NCBI GenBank assembly: GCA_012523305.1
Contig: JAAYIV010000077.1
Coordinates: 1 to 36,069, forward strand
Source: Spirochaetales bacterium
GTDB taxonomy: Bacteria > Spirochaetota > Spirochaetia > Sphaerochaetales > Sphaerochaetaceae
Direction of reading: 5' to 3'
DNA length: 36,069 nucleotides
Under the pieces are notes generated by a model that was given only the letters and a program-made list of their open reading frames with translations, ran no database searches and was not told where the DNA came from. A program made the position numbers and the translations under genes. Positions 7,375 to 16,208 of this stretch are shown piece by piece (positions within the stretch are counted from its first letter, which is position 1; every line of letters begins with the position of its first letter).

Positions 7375-8634
7375 TCAGACTCTTTTGAAGATTAACGCAC
7401 CGTTATGACCTCCGAAGCCAAGTGATTCGCTTAATGCATTACGAATACTACCATATAGCCCTTGGTTCGGGACATAATCAAGGTCACATTCTGGATCAGG
7501 GTTTGTTATGTTAAGAGTACAGGGGAAAAATTGATCTCTTAATGCTAGGATTGTTATTATTGCCTCGACCGCTCCTGCCGCAGCAATAAGATGGCTAGTC
7601 ATCGACTTTGTCGATGAAACCTTCAACTTGTATGCATGTTCTTTGAACGCATGCTTGATCGCTTTGGTTTCCATGACATCATTTGCTTGTGTCGATGTTC
7701 CATGGGCATTGATATAATCGACTTCTTCAGGTGCAATGTTGGCCATCTTCATCGCAATTTGCATCGCTCTCGAAGCTCCGGAGCCTTCGGGATCAGGTGC
7801 TGTGAGATGATACGCATCGCAAGTGGCACCATATCCGGTGATTTCACCCAATATCGGAGCCCCTCTCTTTTTTGCATGTTCGAATTCTTCAAGTACTAAT
7901 ATTCCCGAACCTTCTCCGATTACAAATCCATCCCTATCGTTATCGAATGGTCTGCATGCCTGTGTCGGAACATCGTTATAAGCGGTCGAAAGAGCTTGCA
8001 ATCTGCAAAAACCCGATACTGCCAATTCTGTTATGGCTCCCTCAGTTCCACCGGTAATTGCCAGATCGACCATATTACACTTGATTGCTTGGAAAGCTTC
8101 ACCAATCGCATCGGTCCCGGATGCGCATGCTGTCACTTTGGTCAGGCATGGTCCTTTGATACCATACCGGATCGCAATATTTCCAGCAGCTTCGTTTGCA
8201 ATTAATTTTGGAATCGTGAGTGGTGCTACTGCTCGAGGCCCTCTTTCGAATAGTTTCCTCAAATTATCTTCAACTATTTCAAATCCGCCGATACCATTTC
8301 CGATGAACACTCCTGCCGAACAGGGATCAAAACCACCTTCCCCGTTCGGTCCGAGCCGAGCTTGTCCCATCGCCTGCGCGGCGGCATGCATCGCATAGAC
8401 GGTAAAGTCAGCCATCGATCTGAGTTCTTTCCTATCCAACAGGTCGGAAGGGTCAAAATCGTGGATTTCACCGGCTACTTTAGATGGATAATCTGTGCAA
8501 TCAAATTTTGTCAGTACGCCGATACCTGATTTCCCTGCTTTGATATTTTCCCAAAATTCACCTATACAGTGGCCAAGTGGATTAACCGTGCCCATCCCGG
8601 TCACTACTACTCGCCTGCCAAAGTCACAAAACAT
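7375..8634 (-). CDS. fabF: 3-oxoacyl-ACP synthase II FabF
   Basis: The 419-residue condensing enzyme has a Cys-His-His triad: C170 in TACASGT, H311 in NAHGTSTQAND and H348 in KSMTSHLIAAAGA. Lys343 of the KSMT motif is also present. The usual KSMTGHLL is KSMTSHLI here, a mild variation. It condenses malonyl-ACP with a growing acyl-ACP. GGGAGG lies nine bases before ATG 8634, and the gap after fabG is 15 bases. In many bacteria acpP lies just before fabF; it does not here. Confidence 0.96.
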   Translation of the reverse strand: MFCDFGRRVVVTGMGTVNPLGHCIGEFWENIKAGKSGIGVLTKFDCTDYPSKVAGEIHDFDPSDLLDRKELRSMADFTVYAMHAAAQAMGQARLGPNGEGGFDPCSAGVFIGNGIGGFEIVEDNLRKLFERGPRAVAPLTIPKLIANEAAGNIAIRYGIKGPCLTKVTACASGTDAIGEAFQAIKCNMVDLAITGGTEGAITELAVSGFCRLQALSTAYNDVPTQACRPFDNDRDGFVIGEGSGILVLEEFEHAKKRGAPILGEITGYGATCDAYHLTAPDPEGSGASRAMQIAMKMANIAPEEVDYINAHGTSTQANDVMETKAIKHAFKEHAYKLKVSSTKSMTSHLIAAAGAVEAIITILALRDQFFPCTLNITNPDPECDLDYVPNQGLYGSIRNALSESLGFGGHNGALIFKRV

Positions 8635-8649
8635 TGATCTCGCCCTCCC

Positions 8650-9417
8650 TTACATTGCCATGCCGCCGTCAACGGCTATTACCTGTCCGGTAATATAAGA
8701 AGCATCCCCAGAAGCAAGGAACAGTACCGCCTTGGCGACCTCTTCAGGGGTCCCTATTCTTCCTAAGGGAATGTTTTCGCGTAATGAATCTTGAATCTGT
8801 TCGGATAGAATATCTGTCATGGAAGTCTTGATAAAACCGGGGGCTACGATATTGACCCGTACTGATCGGCTGGCTAATTCGCGGGCCAGGCTTTTTGAAA
8901 AGCCGATAATTCCAGCTTTCGAAGCAGCATAATTTGTTTGACCACCATTACCAGTTATTCCAACGATTGAAGACATGTTGATTATCGACCCTGAACGTCT
9001 TGAGGCCATTACCCTGCTGATTTTCCTACAAGTGATAAACATTGCCTTTAAATTCACTTGGAGCACTTCGTCCCATGCTTCATCTTTCATTCTCATGATG
9101 AGGCCGTCACGTGTGATACCGGCGTTATTTACAAGCACATCGATCCAAGAGGCTTCAGCCATCACTGTATCCAAAGCCTGTTCTATCGAATGGTTATCGG
9201 CCATATCACAGGGCACATGCTTCACGTTCCCTGTATGTTCAGCAGCAATTGAGATCCATCTCGATTCATGTTCACTCTGTGAGCGACTTAGGTACCAAAC
9301 CATGTCCCCTTCCTTGATGAATTGTTCGACAATAGCCGCTCCGATGCCTTTCGATCCTCCGGTAACCAATACATTTCTCTTATGTTCCATCGTTGAGTCA
9401 TGATCATTCATCTTCAT
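8650..9417 (-). CDS. fabG: 3-oxoacyl-ACP reductase FabG
   Basis: This classical short-chain dehydrogenase has TGGSKGIG (19-26), NNAG (97-100), N122, S150, Y163 and K167 (YAASK), and VAPGFIKTSM. It reduces beta-ketoacyl-ACP with NADPH. The start is ambiguous: ATG 9417 and ATG 9411 both follow AAGGAG (9427-9422), at spacings of 4 and 10 bases. The gene overlaps the end of fabD by 14 bases with ATG 9417, indicating translational coupling. Position inside the fab operon separates it from the other SDR at 22288. Confidence 0.95.
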   Translation of the reverse strand: MKMNDHDSTMEHKRNVLVTGGSKGIGAAIVEQFIKEGDMVWYLSRSQSEHESRWISIAAEHTGNVKHVPCDMADNHSIEQALDTVMAEASWIDVLVNNAGITRDGLIMRMKDEAWDEVLQVNLKAMFITCRKISRVMASRRSGSIINMSSIVGITGNGGQTNYAASKAGIIGFSKSLARELASRSVRVNIVAPGFIKTSMTDILSEQIQDSLRENIPLGRIGTPEEVAKAVLFLASGDASYITGQVIAVDGGMAM

Positions 9418-10375
9418 TCATCTCCTTGATTGCCATGATGCTCTCAATCTTTTGCATACTTCCTGCAGAAAATACCGGGATAGCATCTGAATAGCTTCTC
9501 CATAACTTTGTGAGTACCATTCCCGGACCTACTTCGAGCAATCCGTTGGTTTCGGTTTTCTGCATGAAGGTTTCTATGGTCTTCATGGCTTGCGTCCATC
9601 GAACTGGATTGGCTAACTGTCTTGCCAAAAGGAGTCGGGCTTGTGATCCACTGGAAATCTGTTCTCCTGATACCGATGAGATTACGGTAATGTTTGGATC
9701 ATTAAACGGAATTGTTTCTAGGAATGATGAAAAAGGTTCCACAGCAGAGTTCAACAAAGGAGTATGAAATGGACCTGAGACTTTCAAAGGTATGATGTTC
9801 CTTACGCCAGCGGCTTTCAGCAGATCGCTCGCTTCATCCAATTCTTGTTTTGCCCCGGCTATTACAACCTGTGTCGGGCTATTGTCGTTCGAACAGTATA
9901 TGTGGTCCAACCTGGATGATGTTACCACTGCTTCGACTTCGGGATAGCTCAAGCCGATCGCAGCCACCATTCCAAGTTCTCCATACAACGAAGAGGAGGA
10001 CCGTATCACCTGTTTCATTAATCTTGCCCGTTCAATGACAATCGTTATTAGGCTCTGATCATCAATTATCTTTGATGTCGCCAATGCTGAAAGTTCGCCC
10101 AGACTAAAACCGGCAACCAATGGAATGAAAATTTGCATCTCATCAAGTACAATGGAGGCGCTACGATTGGCCAAGGTGATAGCCAATTGTGTATTGGTTG
10201 TTTGCTGTAACTCTTCTTGAGATCCTTCGGACAGCAATGTATGCATATTGATTTTCGAACATTCACTGGTGAATTCAAACAGCTGACGTACTGCTTTTGA
10301 CCGTTCGTAGAAATCAAGTGCCATCTGTTGATATTGTGATCCTTGACCCGGATACAGTGCTCCAAAGGTTACCAT
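9404..10375 (-). CDS. fabD: Malonyl-CoA:ACP transacylase FabD
   Basis: The 323-residue acyltransferase carries GQGSQ (10-14), the nucleophile S91 in GFSLGE, the malonyl-binding Arg near 116 (ERARLM) and catalytic H204 in GPFHTPL. The common GHSLGE has Phe in place of His; hydrophobic residues at this site occur in other FabD proteins, so activity is not in doubt. It loads malonyl onto ACP. Its ATG overlaps the fabH stop (ATGGTAA), and its GGAGGT lies inside the last codons of fabH, so the two are translationally coupled. Confidence 0.95.
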   Translation of the reverse strand: MVTFGALYPGQGSQYQQMALDFYERSKAVRQLFEFTSECSKINMHTLLSEGSQEELQQTTNTQLAITLANRSASIVLDEMQIFIPLVAGFSLGELSALATSKIIDDQSLITIVIERARLMKQVIRSSSSLYGELGMVAAIGLSYPEVEAVVTSSRLDHIYCSNDNSPTQVVIAGAKQELDEASDLLKAAGVRNIIPLKVSGPFHTPLLNSAVEPFSSFLETIPFNDPNITVISSVSGEQISSGSQARLLLARQLANPVRWTQAMKTIETFMQKTETNGLLEVGPGMVLTKLWRSYSDAIPVFSAGSMQKIESIMAIKEMNEDE

Positions 10376-11361
10376 ATGATATAATTACCTCCATACGTGA
10401 GGCCAGCTCCGAATCCGACTGTGATGATTTTATTCCCTTTTCGTAACAGCCCTTTTCCACACATTTCACTCATGGCGATCGGTATGGATGCTGAAGAGGT
10501 ATTGGCATATTCCAAGATATTCATATAAAATTTATCAATATCGACTTTTAACCGTTTGGAAGCTGCCATTATTATCCGGCTATTGGCTTGGTGCGGGATA
10601 ATCCAATCGATATCATCGATTGTCAAGTCATTTCGTTCAAGCAATTCTTCGATCACCGAGCCCATTACACGCACAGCAAAATTATAGACAGCCCTACCAT
10701 CCATGTGGATTTTATGCGGATCAGATCCGTCCACGATTGATTGCCTGGATGAACCTCCGCTCGGTATGCATAGATACGATGCTCCGCTCCCCTCGGAATG
10801 AAGTACGCTGTCAACGATACCTGATATTTGACTGTCTCTGGATTCAATAAGCACACAGCCGGCTCCGTCACCGAATAACACACAAGTATCACGATCGGTC
10901 CAATCAGTGATTGCTGAGAGTTTTTCAGCACCGATTACCGCGATTCGCCTCGCTGATTTGCTCATGATCAAACCTTTTGCCACTTCCAATGCATAGATAA
11001 ATCCAGTGCAACCCGCGGCAAGATCGAACGCAGCGATCGGTGTCAGTCCTAATTTGCCTTGAACAACACATGCGGTCGAAGGAAACCCGACAAAATCCTG
11101 GGTCGCTGTTGCAACTATGATTGCATCGATCGTGCACAGATCGATGTTATGGTCGTCTTGCATCTTACGAAGAGCAGCGATTGCAAGATCACTCGTTGCC
11201 ATATCTTCATCGGCTAAGTGTCGGTATTTGATACCGGTATGGGAAAAAATCCACTCATCACTGGTTTCAACTTGGTTCGCCAACTCTTCGTTTGAAACTC
11301 TCCTTGGAGGAACGTAGGCTCCGATGGCCACTATCCCCGCATTGATTGATTGTTGTGTCAA
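10369..11361 (-). CDS. fabH: 3-oxoacyl-ACP synthase III FabH
   Basis: I choose the TTG start at 11361 because GGAGG stands six bases before it and it gives 330 residues, the normal FabH length. The ATG at 11421 would add 20 atypical residues without a ribosome site. From the TTG start the triad is C118 (AAGCTGF), H257 (PHQANSR) and N287 (ANTSSASIP). It condenses an acyl-CoA, usually acetyl-CoA, with malonyl-ACP to start each chain. It is first in the leftward fab operon and diverges from accB across about 175 bases that hold back-to-back promoters. Confidence 0.95.
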   Translation of the reverse strand: MTQQSINAGIVAIGAYVPPRRVSNEELANQVETSDEWIFSHTGIKYRHLADEDMATSDLAIAALRKMQDDHNIDLCTIDAIIVATATQDFVGFPSTACVVQGKLGLTPIAAFDLAAGCTGFIYALEVAKGLIMSKSARRIAVIGAEKLSAITDWTDRDTCVLFGDGAGCVLIESRDSQISGIVDSVLHSEGSGASYLCIPSGGSSRQSIVDGSDPHKIHMDGRAVYNFAVRVMGSVIEELLERNDLTIDDIDWIIPHQANSRIIMAASKRLKVDIDKFYMNILEYANTSSASIPIAMSEMCGKGLLRKGNKIITVGFGAGLTYGGNYIIW

Positions 11362-11437
11362 CTTTGCCCTCCATTCATCATATAGTATCTTCGAACCACA
11401 GCATGGTTCTCCAGTTTTCACATCAACAGCCCTCTAT

Positions 11438-11467
11438 TATTAATTACATTTTATTATTTTTTGTCAA
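11438..11467 (-). promoter_or_regulatory. Promoter of the fabHDGFZV operon
   Basis: A consensus -35 TTGACA (11467-11462) faces left. The -10 is less clear: TTAATA (11443-11438) at 18 bases or TAATAA (11442-11437) at 19 bases. The -35 shares a palindrome with the -35 of the acc promoter. Confidence 0.5.
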
Positions 11468-11474
11468 TATTGAC
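11463..11474. repeat. Palindrome GTCAATATTGAC between fabH and accB
   Basis: A perfect 12-base inverted repeat without a loop. It contains most of both opposed -35 hexamers (TGTCAA on the left, TTGACT on the right, two bases apart), so it may simply result from the back-to-back promoters, or be an operator for a lipid regulator. Confidence 0.6.
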
Positions 11475-11498
11475 TATAAACACATATATCGTTAAAAT
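11470..11498 (+). promoter_or_regulatory. Sigma70-like promoter of the accB-accC-accDA operon
   Basis: TTGACT (11470-11475), 17-base spacer and TAAAAT (11493-11498). Transcription is predicted near 11505, giving a leader of about 33 bases that includes AGAAGGA seven bases before accB ATG. Confidence 0.7.
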
Positions 11499-11537
11499 AA
11501 AATTACACGTACGAACAACTATTAGAAGGATAAAGCT

Positions 11538-11957
11538 ATGGATAGTTTAGATTTACATACGATAATCGAAGAATTTGAACATAGCACTTTAAGCGAGTTA
11601 GAACTACAATGTGCTTCTTATACAGTGAAATTAAAGCGGGCGAACGAGCCAAACTTGCCCCCGGTCGTCCCTCCATCGCAACAACCGGTAGCTAACCATC
11701 GTGTGACAGAAAACTCGCCGGATATTATTGAATCCCCATTGGTAGGGACTTTTTATCTTACTCCATCTCCCGATGCCCCGCCGTTTATCGAAGTGGGTCG
11801 CACCATAGCTACGGGTGACGTGTTATGCATCATTGAAGCGATGAAGATGATGAATCAACTCCAAGCGGAATTCCCTTGTGAGATAGTGAAGGTATTGGCA
11901 AAGCAAGGCGCGATGGTAGAATTCGGACAACCGTTATTTGAGGTACGCCGGATATGA
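11538..11957 (+). CDS. accB: Biotin carboxyl carrier protein AccB
   Basis: The 139-residue protein has a helical N-terminal region, a Pro-rich linker (about 38-60: PPVVPPSQQP) and a biotinyl domain whose acceptor Lys is K103 in EAMKMMN. It carries carboxybiotin between AccC and the carboxyltransferase in acetyl-CoA carboxylase. It starts the rightward acc operon with AGAAGGA seven bases before ATG. Its stop overlaps the accC start by four bases (ATGA). Confidence 0.96.
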   Translation: MDSLDLHTIIEEFEHSTLSELELQCASYTVKLKRANEPNLPPVVPPSQQPVANHRVTENSPDIIESPLVGTFYLTPSPDAPPFIEVGRTIATGDVLCIIEAMKMMNQLQAEFPCEIVKVLAKQGAMVEFGQPLFEVRRI

Positions 11958-13303
11958 TTCGTTCAATTCTCATCGCTAATCGTGGAGAAATCGCCTTGAG
12001 GATAATCAGGGCTTGCAGGGACCTAGGGATACGGTCTGTGGCTGTCTATTCAAATGCAGACGTTGATTCGCTTCATGTAAAAATGGCAGATGAAGCGGTG
12101 TGTATTGGAGGGCCAACTCCTGCTGACAGTTATCTTAACGGTTCAAATATCATTACTGCAGCATGTCTGACTCGATGTGATGCAATTCATCCAGGTGTCG
12201 GATTTTTATCTGAGAACAGTAGGTTCGCCAAAGCAACTGAAAACTCCGGCCTGATTTTCATCGGCCCGGATTCCGAAACGATAGCACTGATGGGAGATAA
12301 GATTGAAGCTAAGAGAATTGCTAAAGCAATAGGGGTTCCCACCACCATAGGAAGTGAAGGTCCTCTTGCTGATATGCAAACAGCATTGTCATACGCCGAG
12401 GCAGTGGGATACCCGGTAATCCTCAAAGCTGCCGCAGGTGGCGGAGGCAGGGGGATGCGAATAATAGAAAATCGTTCACAGATGCCTGAAATGTTTGCTG
12501 CCGCTACCAAGGAAGCCCTTTCATATTTCGCTGACGGGAATCTCCTTCTGGAAAAATTCATAGGGAATGCCCGTCATGTTGAAGTGCAATTGCTTGCAGA
12601 TTCTTTTGGTAATGTCATTCATCTTGGAGAACGGGATTGTTCGGTACAGCACCATCATCAAAAACTCATTGAAGAGAGTCCGTGTGCAGCACTTGATGAA
12701 AAAACTAAAGTACGGATGACCGATGCGGCAATAGAGATTTTCAAACACATCGGGTACAGAGGTGCCGGTACTGTGGAATTCTTATTATATAACGATGAAT
12801 TTTATTTCATGGAGGTCAATACCCGCCTGCAAGTTGAACATCCAGTTTCTGAAATGGTCTGTGGTATCGATATCGTGCAGCAACAGATACACATTGCCGA
12901 CAAAGAAGCCTTGCCTTTTTCACAAGAAGAAGTAACATTGACCGGTCATGCATTGGAATGTAGGATCAATGCTTTGTCTCCTGGAAAAATTGAAAACTAT
13001 ATTCCTTGTGGCGGCCCTTGGGTGCGAATTGACAGTCATATATACTCACATTACTCTATCGGGTGCCATTATGATCACCTATTAGCAAAGATCATTGTAC
13101 ACACATCACATAGGAACCATAGTATTCGCGTGATGAAACGAGCATTGCAGGAGTTGGTAATCGAAGGAATCGTAACAAACCGCGACCAACAACTTCAAGT
13201 CTTGGACACCATGCAATTCAAGACAGGGCAATTTTCAACCAATCTATTCGATCAGGTTATGTCAGTCCAAAAATCGCAAACCAGGAAGAAAGCCTATGCT
13301 TAG
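11954..13303 (+). CDS. accC: Acetyl-CoA carboxylase biotin carboxylase AccC
   Basis: The 449-residue ATP-grasp enzyme has the N-terminal signature ILIANRGEIALRIIRACRD, the glycine-rich ATP loop GGGGRGMR, and the metal and bicarbonate motif EVNTRLQVEHPVSE (about 287-300). It carboxylates biotin on AccB using ATP and bicarbonate. Length is typical of free-standing AccC. The C-terminal residues overlap the next gene by eight bases, so accB, accC and accDA are translationally coupled and probably made in fixed ratio. Confidence 0.96.
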   Translation: MIRSILIANRGEIALRIIRACRDLGIRSVAVYSNADVDSLHVKMADEAVCIGGPTPADSYLNGSNIITAACLTRCDAIHPGVGFLSENSRFAKATENSGLIFIGPDSETIALMGDKIEAKRIAKAIGVPTTIGSEGPLADMQTALSYAEAVGYPVILKAAAGGGGRGMRIIENRSQMPEMFAAATKEALSYFADGNLLLEKFIGNARHVEVQLLADSFGNVIHLGERDCSVQHHHQKLIEESPCAALDEKTKVRMTDAAIEIFKHIGYRGAGTVEFLLYNDEFYFMEVNTRLQVEHPVSEMVCGIDIVQQQIHIADKEALPFSQEEVTLTGHALECRINALSPGKIENYIPCGGPWVRIDSHIYSHYSIGCHYDHLLAKIIVHTSHRNHSIRVMKRALQELVIEGIVTNRDQQLQVLDTMQFKTGQFSTNLFDQVMSVQKSQTRKKAYA

Positions 13304-15056
13304 AGAAGACAATTGCCCACGTTGTGGTCATGTGATAAAAGGACAAGCTCTCGCATCCGAATGGGGCATCTGCAATGATTGCACCCATCATCTCGATATC
13401 GATCCCCGGCAAAGAATAACACTGCTTACCGATTCAGATTCATTCATCGAGTTTGCCGGTGAACTGACTTCTTCTAATCCGATAGGCATTGATGGGTACG
13501 CTGAAAAGATTGCCCAGAATCAGAAACGCTCGGATCTGACCGATGCTGTAATTACAGGTAGTTGCACCATCGGTTCTTATAAGGCTATTCTCGCCGTGAT
13601 GTCATTCAGGTTCATGGGTGGTTCAATGGGTTCTGTCGTCGGAGAAAAAATCACCCAGGCAATGTTCAAAGGAGCATTAGAACACACCCCCGTCATAATT
13701 TGTACGGCATCGGGTGGCGCAAGGATGCAAGAAGGAATCTTCTCCCTCATGCAGATGGCAAAGACAAGTAGTGCGGCAGCATTACTCGATCGGTTGGGAA
13801 TCCCCTTATTCATCATTCTCACAAACCCCACGACCGGCGGAGTAACCGCTTCGTTTGCCATGCTCGGAGATGTAATCTTAGCCGAACCGGGAGCACTTAT
13901 CGGTTTCGCCGGTCCGCGCGTGATTGAAGGAACGATCGGCGAACGTCTGCCGGCTGGTTTCCAAACTGCCCAATTCCAATTGGAAAGAGGATTTGTAGAT
14001 GCCATCGTAGACAGACGAAAGTTAAAAGAAACGCTAGCGTATCTATTAGGGATGCATCAATACAAGAAGATAAAACGTACGATGAGGAATGTGCCGAAAA
14101 AAGAAGAAACACAAGTAATTTCAGGTGAACAGGGAGATCTCGTATCTTCAGTCGGGACGATGGAGAACATGGTCGATGTCGAAGCTCCATCTCCTTCCAG
14201 ATCGTCATGGGATCGTGTATTGCTGGCAAGGCAACAATGTCGTCCTGGAGTTGACACATACATCAAGTTGATATGTGAAAATTTCATGGAACTTCACGGT
14301 GATCGTTATTATCAGGACGATCCGGCGATGATCGGAGGTATCGGCACAATCGGCGGGTACCAAGTCACGATAATTGGAAATCGAAAAGGATCAAACTTAA
14401 AGGAAAATGTACTACGCAATTACGGGATGAGTAATCCGGAGGGATATCGCAAAGCGTTGCGTTTGGCGAAACAAGCTGAAAAATTCCATCGTCCGGTCAT
14501 TTGTTTTATCGATACGCCCGGAGCCTATCCCGGACTCGAATCAGAACAGCGCGGAATAGGTGAAGCAATCGCCCGGAATCTAAAGGAATTTTCAATGTTA
14601 AAAACTCCTATCATTTGTTTCATCACCGGCGAAGGCGGTAGTGGCGGAGCGTTGGGAATCGGGATAGGAGATAAATTATATATGCTGGAAAATGCTGTCT
14701 ACTCGGTAATTACTCCCGAAGGGTATGCTTCCATATTATTACGTGATCCTTCACGAGCTAAAGAAGCTGCCGAGGCGATGAAGATTACCGCGAGAGATCT
14801 GAAACGATTCAACATCATTCACGATATTATCGAGGAAGTCCCGGAAGGAGCCCATGCAAATCCCGCATACACAGCACAAAAAATCAAAGATACCATCTTA
14901 AAGGATCTTGCCATTTTATGCAGGAAGCCAGCCGATACATTAGTACGATACAGAATTAAAAAAATACGAGGCATAGGCATGGGGAAATATGCCTCATCAT
15001 GGTGGGATCCTTTATTACAGATATTCAGAGACGTACAAAACCGCGTTGAACATTAG
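13296..15056 (+). CDS. accDA: Fused acetyl-CoA carboxyltransferase, AccD-AccA
   Basis: One 586-residue frame contains both carboxyltransferase subunits. The AccD-like half (about 1-262) opens with a four-Cys zinc finger (C7, C10, C26, C29) and has TASGGARMQEG. A linker rich in Glu, Ser and Val (about 263-298) follows. The AccA-like half (about 299-586) has ELHGDR, FIDTPGAYPGL and GEGGSGGALGIGIGD. Both crotonase folds look intact, so this should transfer carboxyl from biotin to acetyl-CoA. In the common bacterial arrangement these are separate genes; the fusion enforces 1:1 stoichiometry. The stop overlaps the stop of the convergent gene by four bases, leaving no room for a terminator. Confidence 0.95.
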   Translation: MLREDNCPRCGHVIKGQALASEWGICNDCTHHLDIDPRQRITLLTDSDSFIEFAGELTSSNPIGIDGYAEKIAQNQKRSDLTDAVITGSCTIGSYKAILAVMSFRFMGGSMGSVVGEKITQAMFKGALEHTPVIICTASGGARMQEGIFSLMQMAKTSSAAALLDRLGIPLFIILTNPTTGGVTASFAMLGDVILAEPGALIGFAGPRVIEGTIGERLPAGFQTAQFQLERGFVDAIVDRRKLKETLAYLLGMHQYKKIKRTMRNVPKKEETQVISGEQGDLVSSVGTMENMVDVEAPSPSRSSWDRVLLARQQCRPGVDTYIKLICENFMELHGDRYYQDDPAMIGGIGTIGGYQVTIIGNRKGSNLKENVLRNYGMSNPEGYRKALRLAKQAEKFHRPVICFIDTPGAYPGLESEQRGIGEAIARNLKEFSMLKTPIICFITGEGGSGGALGIGIGDKLYMLENAVYSVITPEGYASILLRDPSRAKEAAEAMKITARDLKRFNIIHDIIEEVPEGAHANPAYTAQKIKDTILKDLAILCRKPADTLVRYRIKKIRGIGMGKYASSWWDPLLQIFRDVQNRVEH

Positions 15057-16150
15057 TTTCTATTGTAATGGCTGGCCGTATTATCGCTGTCTTTCGTATG
15101 GCCACGAAGATTCCATTTGCGTGATTGGCTATCGAGCTCGGTATACAGCTGGGTGAATTTGGTTGCATCTTCATAATCCCTGAACAGTACTCCGTATTGC
15201 TGCAACAGATCCAAAGCATTGTCCATACCGCTATCAGCTATACAAACATCGGCGAGATCAGCCAGTAGATCATCGATGTCTTCTTTCGCAGGCAGATCAT
15301 AGCCCGATAGAAACTCTCGCATCTCGCGTACGGCAGGAGATCTGTCGTTATATGGGTCTGAGAAATACTCACGCAACTCATCTTTCGTTGGCACATAATA
15401 GGGGATGTCATGGACTTTCGCCATGAACTGGGCGAGCATTTCTTCCGAATCAAAATAAGACGATATGATCAGTTCATCAGAATACCAGAAAGCATACCAA
15501 GTAAAAGCCAAGAATCCCATTTCGTCTCCGATTTGAGCAGGAGTCAACAACTCACTCTCATAACGGTTCCACACTTTTGCAAATTGATCGATATCGAGCA
15601 CTCCGTATAAATTTGTCAATGACACCGCATAACCGGCAAGCCGTTGGTGAAGTTCGGCCATCGAAAACAATGAATCGGTATCAAGTTCAAGAAACATCTT
15701 GCGCAAAACACTTGGCAACACAGCAGTATAGTATTCCCCAGTATCGAATAAAAACAAATATCCCAAGTTATGGGTATGGGAAATATCTCTATATAGCATT
15801 GCCTCTTTTGGAATTACATTTATTGATTGTTCTTTGAATCGTAAAAGAAATCTGAGGTTTGCCACAGGAAGATACACGATAAAATCGGCAAATGACGTAG
15901 TTATCGCTTCAGTTATGAGCTCAATTAATTGTGTCTTTGCCATCGAAGATTTCAATGGCACCGACAAATCAGCACCGAGTTCTTTTAGAGTATTTTTATC
16001 GAGTCTGTTCAACCCATCTGATAATGAGTCGGTCACTTTACCGGAAAGCGCACACAATTCCAAAAAATCCCGATTATCCTCATGGCTGATCTCCCAAGAA
16101 TCCAAGAAGATTCCCTCATCGAAAATTACCGGGTCAGATGGTTGTTGCAT
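15053..16150 (-). CDS. Uncharacterised acidic protein with possible Rho-N/SAP-like motif
   Basis: I do not recognise this 365-residue protein. It has no signal peptide or membrane segment and is acidic. Residues about 50-83 (LDKNTLKELGADL, then AKTQLIELITEAI) resemble a Rho-N/SAP helix-extended-helix, which in other proteins binds nucleic acid; this is weak. The middle is rich in Tyr, Phe and Trp with a YGVLDIDQFAKVWNRYE stretch. Its ATG has AGGAGG 13 bases upstream, further than usual, although a closer GAG is also present. It lies 58 bases after the DUF4954 gene on the same strand and probably shares its transcript, so the two may function together. The 3' end overlaps accDA by four bases. 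Confidence 0.75.
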   Translation of the reverse strand: MQQPSDPVIFDEGIFLDSWEISHEDNRDFLELCALSGKVTDSLSDGLNRLDKNTLKELGADLSVPLKSSMAKTQLIELITEAITTSFADFIVYLPVANLRFLLRFKEQSINVIPKEAMLYRDISHTHNLGYLFLFDTGEYYTAVLPSVLRKMFLELDTDSLFSMAELHQRLAGYAVSLTNLYGVLDIDQFAKVWNRYESELLTPAQIGDEMGFLAFTWYAFWYSDELIISSYFDSEEMLAQFMAKVHDIPYYVPTKDELREYFSDPYNDRSPAVREMREFLSGYDLPAKEDIDDLLADLADVCIADSGMDNALDLLQQYGVLFRDYEDATKFTQLYTELDSQSRKWNLRGHTKDSDNTASHYNRN

Positions 16151-16208
16151 GAATACTCAAAGTCCTCCTTTCATGTGGCCGTTTCTATCCTGCTCTGATT
16201 GTAACATA

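Noticed and set aside
11362-11537. FapR- or FabT-type operator in the fab/acc region
   Set aside because: The palindrome GTCAATATTGAC does not match the FapR or FabT consensus as I know them, and it may result from opposed -35 boxes.
13577-14005. 142-codon open frame on the minus strand inside accDA
   Set aside because: It lies wholly within a strongly supported gene, has low-complexity composition typical of a shadow frame, and has no family motif.
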